The notes beneath the pieces were generated by a model, which was not told the DNA's origin, ran no database searches, and saw only the letters and a list, made by a program, of their open reading frames with translations. This document shows positions 7,322 to 16,242 of a DNA stretch of 64,000 nucleotides, in pieces; positions within the stretch are counted from its first letter, which is position 1; every line of letters starts with the position of its first letter. The stretch comes from Carboxylicivirga marina (GTDB lineage: Bacteria > Bacteroidota > Bacteroidia > Bacteroidales > Marinilabiliaceae): positions 37,193 through 101,192 of the forward strand of contig NZ_JAENRR010000015.1 of the NCBI RefSeq assembly GCF_016612505.1. The letters run 5' to 3'. Made by a program: the position numbers and the translations under genes.

Positions 7322-9266
7322 CAGAGGGTAGTTTTGTGGCTTCTTGCATGGTTAATGGTAGTATGATGCGGGCAATCGTACCTCGTTCGAAAGGATCTTT
7401 TCTTTTCTTGTCAAAGATTTCCAGATGAGTCTTCTTACGAGTATCTCGGCTTAATATATTGAGGCGTTCCTGAGTGATTTTAATGGCCATTGACTCATGT
7501 TTCTTCTCTATTTTGCTTAATTGATCAGAATAGTCAATGCCTAGCCCGTTGTCTTCAACTTCCAATACCATATTTTTTCCATCCTTTACTATGCGGATGA
7601 TTAATTTACCACCTTCACCAAGTGGTCTTAAGCCATGTTCAATGGCATTCTCAACAAATGGTTGAATGAGCATTGGAGGAATGACAACCTTATTGTTTTT
7701 AATTTCATCACTAATGAAAATGTCAAAAGCAAAAGGTGGAGAGAATCGTAATTGCTGGATTTTTAAATAGTATTGAAGCATTTCTATTTCCTCATGAATA
7801 GGAATGAATTCGTAGTTGCTGCTCCGTAAAACATGCCTCATGAGTTTGGAGAAATGAGCAAGAAATCGACTCGATTTATCCATGTCATTTTCAAGAATAA
7901 ACACCTGAATAGCACTTAAGGCATTAAAGATAAAATGCGGATTCATTTGCGAGCGCAATAAGCGTTGCTGAAATCTTAGGTTTCGATATCGACTACGTAG
8001 CCGTCCCTGAAAGATGATTAAAACAGCTATTACCACCAGAACAATTACTAATGTGACAACTGCAGCCAGTAAAGAGCGCTGTTTCGAAAGTAATGTTTTT
8101 TGGAGCAGAGCTTCCTTGTTTAATTCGTCAATCTGAAGTTTTTGAAGTGTATTGTTATATTTAGCTTCAATGGAGGCCATGTGAAAAATATTCTTTTCAT
8201 TAAGAATGCTGTCTTTAAAAGATGTCGCTTTCTTAAAGTATTCGAGAGAGAGCCTAAAGAATTGCTTTTCTTCATAAGCCATTGAAAGGAGTGATGCGGC
8301 TTCTTCGGCCGTGTATTTGGAGCCAATATCGGTTGCCATCATTAAGCCTTTGTCTAAATAATAGATGGCTTGTTCAGGTAGGTTATCATTCAAATATGTT
8401 TTACCAATTTGTGTGTAACTAACCGATGTAAGCATTCGATCCTCCAACTCCAGGTTTATTTCCAGGGCTTTCATCAAATAATCAAGTGCCAATCTGTTCT
8501 GTTGTTTCTCAATGTAGGCACTGCCAATGCTGTTGTAACAAATTGATTGACCTACCCGACTGTTAATTTGTGTGTTGTAATCGAGCGAACGAAAGTAATA
8601 GTGCATGGCAGAATCTAACTGGTTCAGCTTGAAGTACGCTTCCCCAATATTATTGGTATTGATGGCCATTCCTAAGATATTATTCATCTTTCGTGAAATG
8701 ATTAAACCACGGCGGAAATACTCAATGGCTGAATGATGTCGCTCCATTGCAATGCTCACGTTGCCCATTCCGTTAATGGCTTTGCTCAGACTTAAAGAAT
8801 CATTACATTCTTCGGCTAATTGCAAAGCTTTCATGTGCATATCCAGAGCCTGTGGATTTTCATCAATTCTTCTGTAGATAACACCAATCTGATTGTAGGC
8901 CCTTGTTTGAAAGTGGATGTTATCAGATGATTCGGCAATATCCAAAGCTTTTTGGAGCATCATCATGGCATCAGAATAGTATGATTTATTCCGGTAGCGT
9001 TGCCCTACTAACGTGTAGATGTTAAATAATTGACCACTATTTTGGCTTTTTATGGCCATGTCTTCAGCCTCTTTTAAATACTGGTCAAATGGATTGCTGT
9101 GATTTAGTTTGTCGGCATACGTTTCTTTCGATTGGGCGATAAGTTGTTCAACCATTAAAGAGTCCTCACTATGAACAATCAATGGTTGTACAGTTGGTTT
9201 TGATGTTTTTTGCTTATTGCATCCACATAAAATTATAATAGATAATATGACGATTGTATTTCTCAC
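7314..9266 (-). CDS. TPR-containing LytS-type sensor histidine kinase, putative lipoprotein
   Basis: This is the sensor partner of the LytTR regulator it overlaps. The 650-residue protein has an N-terminal lipobox (LCGC, Cys16), then about seven tetratricopeptide repeats (residues 70-370) rich in A/Y/L at TPR positions. One membrane helix (about 400-420) follows, then a HisKA_7TM/LytS-type kinase core with QMNPHFIFNALSAI (phosphoacceptor His near 440) and a HATPase with PPMLIQPFVENAIEHGL and DNGLGI. TPR sensors of this kind are common in Bacteroidota. The signal is unknown. A lipobox plus an internal transmembrane helix is somewhat unusual; the N-terminal segment could instead be a signal anchor. 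Confidence 0.9.
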   Translation of the reverse strand: MRNTIVILSIIILCGCNKQKTSKPTVQPLIVHSEDSLMVEQLIAQSKETYADKLNHSNPFDQYLKEAEDMAIKSQNSGQLFNIYTLVGQRYRNKSYYSDAMMMLQKALDIAESSDNIHFQTRAYNQIGVIYRRIDENPQALDMHMKALQLAEECNDSLSLSKAINGMGNVSIAMERHHSAIEYFRRGLIISRKMNNILGMAINTNNIGEAYFKLNQLDSAMHYYFRSLDYNTQINSRVGQSICYNSIGSAYIEKQQNRLALDYLMKALEINLELEDRMLTSVSYTQIGKTYLNDNLPEQAIYYLDKGLMMATDIGSKYTAEEAASLLSMAYEEKQFFRLSLEYFKKATSFKDSILNEKNIFHMASIEAKYNNTLQKLQIDELNKEALLQKTLLSKQRSLLAAVVTLVIVLVVIAVLIIFQGRLRSRYRNLRFQQRLLRSQMNPHFIFNALSAIQVFILENDMDKSSRFLAHFSKLMRHVLRSSNYEFIPIHEEIEMLQYYLKIQQLRFSPPFAFDIFISDEIKNNKVVIPPMLIQPFVENAIEHGLRPLGEGGKLIIRIVKDGKNMVLEVEDNGLGIDYSDQLSKIEKKHESMAIKITQERLNILSRDTRKKTHLEIFDKKRKDPFERGTIARIILPLTMQEATKLPSDE

Positions 9267-9394
9267 TCTAACTGTCTTGATTTGAACTCTTCCCGTGGTG
9301 TATAGCTATTGCTTCATACAAATTATGAAAATTTAGAGTGGTTAAAAGCTTTTTGTTTCGGAAGTTATCAACAGAGTTATTAACAGGCGGGTAC

Positions 9395-9420
9395 TTGGTT
9401 TTATTAAAAATCTATCTTTG
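9395..9420 (+). promoter_or_regulatory. dusB promoter
   Basis: TTG at 9395-9397 and TATCTTTG at 9413-9420 form a good Bacteroidota promoter. The -7 element overlaps the upstream TTG codon at 9418, which argues against that TTG as the start codon. Confidence 0.65.
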
Positions 9421-9444
9421 CAAAAAAGTTTAATAAAGGATATT

Positions 9445-10443
9445 GTGAAGATTGGAGAGCTTGATTTAGGAGAAAAGCCATTGTTATTGGCGCCGATGGA
9501 AGATGTGACAGATCCTTCATTTAGAGTATTTTGTAAAGAGCAAGGTGCTGATATGATGTACACTGAGTTTGTATCAGCTGAAGCATTGGTACGTAACGTC
9601 AACCGTTCATTGCGAAAACTCGAATTGGTAGAGGAGGAAAGACCTGTTGGTATACAAATATACGGTAAGGATGTTGATAAAATGGTTGTGGCTGCTCAAA
9701 TGGCAGCTGAAGCTAAGCCAGAATTAATAGATCTGAACTTTGGATGTCCGGTAAAAAAGATTGCTGGTAAAGGAAGTGGTTCCGGTTTGTTGCTGGATAT
9801 TCCTAAAATGCTAGCCATAACAAAGGCGGTTGTTAAAGCTGTTGATGTGCCTGTAACAGCCAAAACGCGTTTGGGCTGGGATAGTGATTCATTAGTAATC
9901 GAAAGTGTTGCTGAACAGTTGCAGGATGTAGGAGTGCAGGCATTGTGTATTCATGGCCGTACGCGCGAGCAGATGTATAATGGTGAGGCCGACTGGACTT
10001 TAATAGGCAAGGTGAAGGCGAATCCGCGGATGAAGATACCTATTATTGGTAATGGAGATGTGGATAGTCCACAGCGGGCAAAAATGTTTATAGATAAGTA
10101 CGGTGTTGATGCTTTAATGATTGGAAGGGCTTCTATCGGAAAGCCATGGATTTTTAGAGAGATAAAGCACTTTTTGCAAACGGGTGTGCTGTTGCCGCCT
10201 TTAACAATTAAAGAACAGGCCGATTTGATGGATGACATTGTTAAGAAGTCGTGTGCAATGATTGGTGAGCGAAGAGGAATCTTGCATGCCCGACGTCATT
10301 TAGCGATACCATTTAGGAGTTTACCAGATATTCGTCCGTTACGAATTCAACTACTGCGAGAGAAATCAGTTTCAGGTATTTCGAATGTGTTGAAAGAGAT
10401 TGGAGAAAAGTACGCCAGTTACCCCATGTCTGAACTGGAGTAA
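9445..10443 (+). CDS. dusB: tRNA-dihydrouridine synthase (DusB family)
   Basis: This FMN enzyme uses NADPH to reduce uridine to dihydrouridine in tRNA D-loops. The TIM-barrel shows LLLAPMEDVTDPSFR (FMN-binding start), the catalytic Cys in DLNFGCPVKKIAGKGSGSG (about C101), VPVTAKTRLGWD, IHGRTREQMYNG and IGNGDVDSP/MIGRASIGKPWIF (FMN phosphate site). The frame is open from TTG at 9418, but that codon lies inside the -7 promoter box. GTG at 9445 is preceded by AAAGGA and gives the usual start VKIGELDLGEKPLLLAPMED, so I chose it. The 3' end overlaps the convergent permease gene by 25 bp. Confidence 0.93.
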   Translation: MKIGELDLGEKPLLLAPMEDVTDPSFRVFCKEQGADMMYTEFVSAEALVRNVNRSLRKLELVEEERPVGIQIYGKDVDKMVVAAQMAAEAKPELIDLNFGCPVKKIAGKGSGSGLLLDIPKMLAITKAVVKAVDVPVTAKTRLGWDSDSLVIESVAEQLQDVGVQALCIHGRTREQMYNGEADWTLIGKVKANPRMKIPIIGNGDVDSPQRAKMFIDKYGVDALMIGRASIGKPWIFREIKHFLQTGVLLPPLTIKEQADLMDDIVKKSCAMIGERRGILHARRHLAIPFRSLPDIRPLRIQLLREKSVSGISNVLKEIGEKYASYPMSELE

Positions 10444-11657
10444 TACTTGTCAACGATTACTCGCACGGGATACCAGGCAGCCAAGGCGCTTATAATTGAT
10501 ACAGTAATAACTACCACGATTACATCGGTCCATATTAAGGCAATTGGGTAGGCATCGGTAATGTAATGACCATCACCCATGAATTTGATTATACCGAAGT
10601 GCTCTTGTATCAATACTATTATAACGCCCAGAAATGAACCTAGTATAATGCCAGCAACCGAAATGAGCCAGCCTTCCATCATAAAAATACGAGTTATCAA
10701 CTTCTTATCGGCACCCATGCTTTTTAAGGTAAAGATGCTTTCTTTTTTTTCGAAGATTAGCATTGCCAGATTAGCGACAATATTAAAGGCGGCAATGGCA
10801 ATGATGAAGCTGAGGATTAAATAGGCAAACAGTTTTTCAACCTTCATTACTTTGTAGAATTCAGCATGTTGTTCCTGTTGGTTAAGTACGTTCATTTTAT
10901 TGCCAACAATTTCCTGAATTCTGTTTTCGGCCTTGGTTATATCTTTATTGTCGTCAACCTTTATGGCAAGTGACGAGATGGTTTTATCATCATATTGTAA
11001 AAGTCTACGAGCCTGCTCAATATCAATAATGAGATATTGTCCGTCATATTCTTCCTGATTGACGGCAAAGAAGCCTGATGGACTAAGGTACTCTTGTTTG
11101 AAAGCATTTTGAGGAGCCATCATGTTGATATTTCCTTTTCGTTTGGGAACGTACATGCTCAAAGGTGTTACAAAATTGAGTCTGATGGCCAATTGATCGG
11201 CCAGGCGTTTGCCAATAACTCCCCGAAATTCTGATTTAAACTTTAACTCATATTTGCCATCAATAATGATTGAATCGATGGAGCTTACTTTGTTGAAATT
11301 AGAATCGACACCTAGTACAACGCCCGGAATCTTGCGATCTCTAAATTTAAGTAAGGCCTGATGTTCTAAGGTTTCCGACAGGAATAGAATGTCATCTGAT
11401 GATTTGAGTTGCTGGTAGTTTAATGAGTCAGTTGAGATGACTTTTCCGGATGTGGGTACCAGTTTGAAGTCAGGATCAAAGGCCGTGTACAAATCGCCCA
11501 TAAAATTATGAACCCCATTAAATACTGATAGCACAATTACCAATGCCATGCTGCCTGTTAAAACCCCAAAAATTGAAATCATCGAAATAATATTGATGAT
11601 GTTCTGCGATTTTTTGGCGTATAAATACCTGCGAGCAATGTCAAAGGCGAGTTTCAT
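10419..11657 (-). CDS. ABC transporter permease, LolC/LolE-FtsX type
   Basis: This is a probable inner-membrane permease of the lipoprotein-releasing (Lol) system. Its N-terminal membrane segment (residues about 20-45, IINIISMISIFGVLTGSMAL) is followed by a large periplasmic MacB/PCD-like domain. Three C-terminal helices come next (about 265-400: FAYLILSFIIAIAAFNIVANLAMLIF and others) with the FtsX motif ESIFTLKSMGAD. The frame is open to 11678, but ATG at 11657 gives the family start MKLAFDIARRYLYAKKSQNI and avoids overlap with the gene upstream. No ATPase partner (LolD) is in the window. Confidence 0.88.
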   Translation of the reverse strand: MKLAFDIARRYLYAKKSQNIINIISMISIFGVLTGSMALVIVLSVFNGVHNFMGDLYTAFDPDFKLVPTSGKVISTDSLNYQQLKSSDDILFLSETLEHQALLKFRDRKIPGVVLGVDSNFNKVSSIDSIIIDGKYELKFKSEFRGVIGKRLADQLAIRLNFVTPLSMYVPKRKGNINMMAPQNAFKQEYLSPSGFFAVNQEEYDGQYLIIDIEQARRLLQYDDKTISSLAIKVDDNKDITKAENRIQEIVGNKMNVLNQQEQHAEFYKVMKVEKLFAYLILSFIIAIAAFNIVANLAMLIFEKKESIFTLKSMGADKKLITRIFMMEGWLISVAGIILGSFLGVIIVLIQEHFGIIKFMGDGHYITDAYPIALIWTDVIVVVITVSIISALAAWYPVRVIVDKYYSSSDMG

Positions 11658-11661
11658 ATTG

Positions 11662-12483
11662 TTATTTTTGAGCAACAACCATTAGTCCTGTTCCTGTTTT
11701 ATGTGTTTGGCTGATGTCTATCCAATTAAGTAAATAGGCCAAAGGATAGGTTAGGATGTAATAAGCTGGTAAGACAATAAAGAATAGCTTAGTAGTATTA
11801 AGTGCTTTGATTGGAAACTTCATAGATAATCGCCATGAAATGTTTCCGGCCTTACCATAAGTGTATGATGTCTGAATGTTTTTGAAGCCAGCTCGTTTGA
11901 GCTTCGTTTTAATGTCTTCTGCATTGTAGCCGTCGCGCACATGCTCATCGATAAATCCATGGACGCCATCTTCTTCATGTTCGTGGTGTGCATCTGAACC
12001 ACCTTGATCGGATGGGGTTGAGATAATTAAACGTCCGCCTTCTTTCATTGACTTATAAAAATTCGCAAAAACTAATTCGTCTTCCAGTATGTGCTCCATA
12101 ACGTCAACCGATAGAATCAAGTCGTACGTATCTTCTTCAATGTACTTCGTTAAGTCGGCATATTTAAAATGTACTCTGTCGCTACGTTTTATTTTTTTGA
12201 AGAACTGATTGCAATCAGCAATTTGTTCCTCTTTTACATCGGCTCCGGTTATTGTCCAGTTTTTGCCAAGGCTTGACATGTAATAATCATATTGCCCAAA
12301 ACCGCTACCTGCATCCAGAATGTTAAGAGTAGCCTGTTTCAGTTTACTTACTTTCCTTAATTCGCGGCGAATGTACCAGGCACGTAATAGTAGTAAATCG
12401 AGTAAGCGGTAAAAAAAGATTCGCAAAGCAGGTGTTTGATTAAACACTTTGCCAAGCGATCGTTTAATAGGATCGTATTGCAT
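11662..12483 (-). CDS. Class I SAM-dependent methyltransferase
   Basis: The 273-residue protein has Rossmann motif I NILDAGSGFGQYDYY, an acidic residue after beta-2 (ITGADVKEEQI), DLILSVDVMEHILED and GGRLIISTPS, which place it in the methyltransferase 11/23 type. A hydrophobic segment near the C-terminus (LFFIVLPAYYILTYPLAYLL) suggests membrane association. The substrate cannot be read; a quinone, lipid or O-antigen sugar are possibilities. It lies 2 bp after rbfA and 4 bp before the permease, so the three form one transcript. Confidence 0.82.
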   Translation of the reverse strand: MQYDPIKRSLGKVFNQTPALRIFFYRLLDLLLLRAWYIRRELRKVSKLKQATLNILDAGSGFGQYDYYMSSLGKNWTITGADVKEEQIADCNQFFKKIKRSDRVHFKYADLTKYIEEDTYDLILSVDVMEHILEDELVFANFYKSMKEGGRLIISTPSDQGGSDAHHEHEEDGVHGFIDEHVRDGYNAEDIKTKLKRAGFKNIQTSYTYGKAGNISWRLSMKFPIKALNTTKLFFIVLPAYYILTYPLAYLLNWIDISQTHKTGTGLMVVAQK

Positions 12484-12485
12484 GT

Positions 12486-12824
12486 TTATTCTTTTAAAAG
12501 GCGATCAATATTATCCAGGTAATCGAGGCTGTCGTCAACAAAGAATCGTAAATCTGGTATAATACGCATTTGCTTGCCCACTCTTTTGCCAAGTGCGAAT
12601 CGAACCTGTGACGTTTGATCGTTAATCTCTTTCATTACCTCTTTTATGTTTCCCGTAGGGAAAATGCTCAAATAGGCTTTGGCCTGGCCTAAATCAGGAG
12701 ATATTCTAACTGCTGTTACAGATACCATTGTACCCAAACAAAGCTGTCGCATCTCACGTTGGAATATTTCACTAATCTCTCTTTGCAAAAGGCGCGATAT
12801 TTTTTTTTGTCGTGTTGAATCCAT
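12486..12824 (-). CDS. rbfA: Ribosome-binding factor A
   Basis: RbfA is a 30S maturation factor binding near the 16S 5' helix and acting late in small-subunit assembly. The 112-residue protein matches the KH-like RbfA fold: STRQKKISRLLQREISEIFQ, VTAVRISPDLGQAKAYLSIFP, and the C-terminal LRFFVDDSLDYLDNIDRLL. Length is normal. It is the first gene of an operon with the methyltransferase and LolC/E-like permease. On the minus strand, TAATTTTG at 12889-12896 is a plausible -7 element. Confidence 0.95.
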   Translation of the reverse strand: MDSTRQKKISRLLQREISEIFQREMRQLCLGTMVSVTAVRISPDLGQAKAYLSIFPTGNIKEVMKEINDQTSQVRFALGKRVGKQMRIIPDLRFFVDDSLDYLDNIDRLLKE

Positions 12825-12951
12825 ATTGTTTTTTACTCAATCTTTTACCAAACTATGTATTGTCTACAAGTCATCTATTGTCAACTCGCAAAATTACGCT
12901 TTTTCACCGGATAAATCATAGCTAGAGATAAGTCGCTGTGTCTTTTTTAAA

Positions 12952-12983
12952 TAAAAAAACCTGCAACTCCTTTGAATTGCAGG
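12952..12983 (-). terminator. Terminator of the small lipoprotein gene
   Basis: CCTGCAA and TTGCAGG form a stem with a 10-nt loop; the minus-strand 3' side runs into TTTTTTT. Confidence 0.75.
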
Positions 12984-13024
12984 CTCTCAAACCAAAACTT
13001 TTACCAATTATGAAAAAACATGGG

Positions 13025-13423
13025 TTATCTTTCGCCTCTTCCTCCTCTTCGCCCATTTCTCATTTCTTTTGCTCTTTCCTCTTCGAGCTTTATATATTTT
13101 TCGAATTGCTCTTCGCTTAATACTTCTTTGAGCTCATCGTTTTTTTTGTTTAATAATTCACCTCTCAATGTACGCATTTTTTCTCTATCTCCGCCCGCTT
13201 CCTCTTTTAATTTTTTAAATTTTTCAGCGTATTTGAGGTTTAATTCACTTACGGTTTTTGACTGTTCAGAAGAAAGATCTAGACTCTTCTCCATCATTTC
13301 AGTCTGATGTTTAGCCATGTCTTCTGCCGATGCACGTTTGCGTTGTTGACCGTTGGTGTTACAAGCTATCAAACTCATCATTAATAACGCTATTACAACT
13401 AATTTATTACCCATTTTGTTCAT
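13025..13423 (-). CDS. Small helical lipoprotein, Spy/DUF4890-like
   Basis: The 132-residue protein has a lipobox (SLIACN, Cys21) and a mature part that is almost all charged helix: SAEDMAKHQTEMMEKSLDLS, SEQSKTVSELNLKYAEKFKK, LSEEQFEKYIKLEEERAKEM, and a basic Arg/Gly tail. The 'L(S/T)xEQ' hinge between helices resembles the periplasmic Spy/CpxP group and Bacteroidota DUF4890 proteins. This would suggest a periplasmic chaperone or stress role, by resemblance only. It is transcribed alone and ends at a clear terminator. Confidence 0.6.
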   Translation of the reverse strand: MNKMGNKLVVIALLMMSLIACNTNGQQRKRASAEDMAKHQTEMMEKSLDLSSEQSKTVSELNLKYAEKFKKLKEEAGGDREKMRTLRGELLNKKNDELKEVLSEEQFEKYIKLEEERAKEMRNGRRGGRGER

Positions 13424-13659
13424 GTTTTTTGTTTAACATTTTGAGTAGGACGTCGAATGTTATTCTTTCCTGTGTTTTGGTCGAAAAATTCGCAGATAAG
13501 AATGGGTGTTGTATGTGGTTGATGTTTAGTTTAATGGGGTTGTTGATGAGGTTGGTAAAATTTGATTTATACAAAAATTAACATTATTTGATTTGATATT
13601 GAGTGATTTAGTAAAATTTGACTTATTTTGTGCAGAGAATCGAGATTTGGGATATCTAT

Positions 13660-15612
13660 ATGATAAATTTTGGAAACAGATTTATCCTGTCAGTTATCAC
13701 TTTTGTAATAGTGCTAATGGTATCGGCACAAGATAAGAAAGCACAGAGGCAGGAGAGTAAAGCATATTTTAAAGCTTTAAATTATGTTGAGACAGATGAT
13801 TATGATAAGGCAATTGTAGCATTCAAAAATATAGTTAGTGATTCACCGGCTTTTGTAGAAGCCTATTTGCAGTTAGGACTATGTTACTTGAATACGAATA
13901 CCGGGGCTGATTCCGCAATTGTTGTACTGCAAAATGGCATGGGTTTATTAAGTGCCAATGAGCAATCGCAAATACTGGGTCAGGATTTCTTCATGGCCTT
14001 GGGTAAGGCTTATCAGGTTTCTTTGCAGCCCGATTCAGCGTTGCTTGTTTATGATGAATTGTTATCGCGATTAACAGAAAAAGACAAGGGGTTTAAGAAG
14101 GAGATAGAGTTGGAGATGCAAAACTGTGAAAACGCAAAGGTTTTTTTAGCCAACCCGATTCAATTAACTATTACCAACCTGGGGGAAGAAGTCAATAGTC
14201 GGTACGATGATCATAGTCCGCTGGTTAATGTTTATGACGATTTATTGCTGTTTACCTCGCGTCGCAAGGGAGGTAAGCTTCCTGAGTTAGTAGATGGGCA
14301 ATACCCCGAGAAAGTATATTATACCGAAAGGGATACGGCAGCCTGGGAGAAAGCAGAATTACTTAATGTGTTTTTTAAAAATCAGGAGCACGAGTCTGGT
14401 TTATCTTTATCGGCCGATGGTAATAGTTTATTCATTTACCGAAACGATAATGAAGGGAAGAGTATATACGTTAGCTACCTCGAAAACAATGAGTGGACCG
14501 AGCCGGTTAAAATGCCGCACCCTATAAATAGTATAGCCAGTGAAACACATGCATCAATATCAAGTGACCGTAGTACGCTGTTTTTTACAAGTGATAGAGA
14601 AGGTGGTTATGGCGGTATCGATATTTATATGTGTAAGAAAGATGCTTATGGCCGTTGGGGTGAAGCCAGAAATTTGGGGCCTTCTGTTAATACACGCTTT
14701 GATGAAGAAACCTCAATGATTCATCCAGATGGATATACTTTGTATTTTGCCTCTGAAGGGCATAATTCTATGGGGCGCATGGATGTGTTTTATACGCAAA
14801 TGAATGCTGATAGTACCTGGTCTCTGCCTGTAAATCTTGGGTATCCGATAAACACGCCTGACGATGATTTTTTCTTTTTGCCTACCTTAGATAAAAGCCA
14901 TGCTTATTATGCATCGGCACGATTTAATGATAATCATGGTGGTTCTGATATTTATCGGGTGGAGTTTGATTCGGCTTTCGAAGGAGAACTTGCGGTAATT
15001 GAAGGGCAGGTAAGTGAGGATGATTTAAATAAGGGGTCGGTGCGAATAATGGTAACCCGAATGACTGACAAGCGCCTTATTGGTGATTATCGCCCCGATA
15101 ATAATAGTGGTAAGTATACCATGTTTCTGGAAACGGGGCATGAATATGCCATTGAAGAAATGATCGAGACTCAAAAGGTTGGAGAATCGATGCTTAATAT
15201 TGAGTCTGAAATGGCCTATCAAACAGAGAAAAGTGTTTTTTCGTTTGAAGAGATTAAGATGACACCACCACTCAAGCGGACAATTATTACTCTTACGCTA
15301 GAGGAGCAAAATGAAGCCGCTGTAGCAGCTATCGAGCATGAAATTCAAAAAATTGAACGCGCACCATATTATACGATTCAAATATTGGCATTAAAACGCA
15401 GGCCCTTGTTCGCATCATTATATTTAAAAGGTCTCGATGTTGACGATATTCAGGTTGTTAAATGTAAAGATGGGTATTCGCGTTATATATATGGAGCCTT
15501 TCCAGATTATAAAGCTGCAAAAATAAGACGAAACCAAATTTTGAAATTAGGCAAGTTTGAAGATTCATACGTAAGGCGAATCACCGAAATTGACGAATTG
15601 AGGGTTGAATAA
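13660..15612 (+). CDS. TPR / PD40 beta-propeller envelope protein with SPOR-like C-terminus
   Basis: The 650-residue exported protein has a signal peptide (FGNRFILSVITFVIVLMVSA), TPR-like repeats (residues about 25-150) and a WD40-like PD40 (TolB-type) propeller with repeated blades such as LSADGNSLFIYRND, SSDRSTLFFTSDREGGYGG and HPDGYTLYFASEGHNSMG. It ends in a 70-residue segment (YYTIQILALKRR ... YSRYIYGAFPDYKAA) that resembles a SPOR domain. Related Bacteroidota proteins such as PorE share TPR and PD40 but end in OmpA-like domains. A role in cell wall or T9SS anchoring is inference. The frame is open from TTG 13618; ATG 13660 starts the signal peptide and was chosen. Confidence 0.7.
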   Translation: MINFGNRFILSVITFVIVLMVSAQDKKAQRQESKAYFKALNYVETDDYDKAIVAFKNIVSDSPAFVEAYLQLGLCYLNTNTGADSAIVVLQNGMGLLSANEQSQILGQDFFMALGKAYQVSLQPDSALLVYDELLSRLTEKDKGFKKEIELEMQNCENAKVFLANPIQLTITNLGEEVNSRYDDHSPLVNVYDDLLLFTSRRKGGKLPELVDGQYPEKVYYTERDTAAWEKAELLNVFFKNQEHESGLSLSADGNSLFIYRNDNEGKSIYVSYLENNEWTEPVKMPHPINSIASETHASISSDRSTLFFTSDREGGYGGIDIYMCKKDAYGRWGEARNLGPSVNTRFDEETSMIHPDGYTLYFASEGHNSMGRMDVFYTQMNADSTWSLPVNLGYPINTPDDDFFFLPTLDKSHAYYASARFNDNHGGSDIYRVEFDSAFEGELAVIEGQVSEDDLNKGSVRIMVTRMTDKRLIGDYRPDNNSGKYTMFLETGHEYAIEEMIETQKVGESMLNIESEMAYQTEKSVFSFEEIKMTPPLKRTIITLTLEEQNEAAVAAIEHEIQKIERAPYYTIQILALKRRPLFASLYLKGLDVDDIQVVKCKDGYSRYIYGAFPDYKAAKIRRNQILKLGKFEDSYVRRITEIDELRVE

Positions 15613-15758
15613 GACTAGGTGTTTGTAATTAAAAATAAATGAGTCTTATTTTTGTATATTTACATTTATTGCTGTTTTAATAATCCATATTTTTTCACGA
15701 AAATGGTCTATTTATGGCCTATAGCTTCAATTTTAATTCCTAAGCCAATTATATATCT

Positions 15759-16163
15759 GGCTTGTTCTAAATAACAAGGTTTTAGCAAGAGTGAATATTG
15801 GTATCACCAACGTATCTGCTTCGTGCCTGCAATGGATCAACCTCGCTGGGAGCGTAGTTAAGGCGAAGGTGGTACGATGAAGACCTGAAGTTGGTGTGAA
15901 GAAGACATAAAGTAAGTACGAATAAATGCGAAGAAACTCAAAATAGACTGATGAGTAAACGAAAGGCTATTGTCGAAGAGATTCCTTCGGATTCGAAGGA
16001 ATTTGCTACGTATTGATGATGAGTTTAGACTATTTGCCCGATTTAATCAATAGAATTCCTTGAGACTTACCTTGGGTCGTAACAGAGGAAAGTTAGAAAA
16101 TCTAAAGGTTTTCATGACGTTTTGAAAAAACGTATTAATTAAAGAAAAGGAGGCTGTTCTAAA
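15759..16163. other. Unexplained structured noncoding stretch, possible group II intron or IS remnant
   Basis: No gene occupies 15613-16242. Within it, 15780-16140 is less AT-rich and purine-rich than nearby spacers and carries a perfect 9-bp hairpin (ATTCCTTCG/CGAAGGAAT, 15981-16002). Near-identical direct repeats GGCTTGTTCTAAA (15759-15771) and GGCTGTTCTAAA (16152-16163) bracket it. The texture (AAGTACGAATAAATGCGAAG and GAGGAAAGTTAGAAAATCTA) resembles domain I of bacterial group II introns, and GGCTGTTCTAAAA resembles an IS end. I see no reverse transcriptase and no domain V, so this is at most a fragment. Confidence 0.35.
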
Positions 16164-16182
16164 AAAATAGATCATCAAAAAA

Positions 16183-16215
16183 GCTCTTAAAACAAATGTT
16201 TTAAGAGCTTTTTTT
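16183..16215. terminator. Bidirectional intrinsic terminator
   Basis: GCTCTTAAAAC (16183-16193) and GTTTTAAGAGC (16198-16208) form a perfect 11-bp stem with AAAT loop, flanked by A and T runs. It serves the hipA-like gene on the minus strand. Confidence 0.85.
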
Positions 16216-16242
16216 GATTGGTACCCGAGGATGGTAGATGTC

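Noticed and set aside
13330..13581. Plus-strand ORF of 83 codons
   Set aside because: It overlaps the start of the small lipoprotein gene on the other strand and has no coding character.
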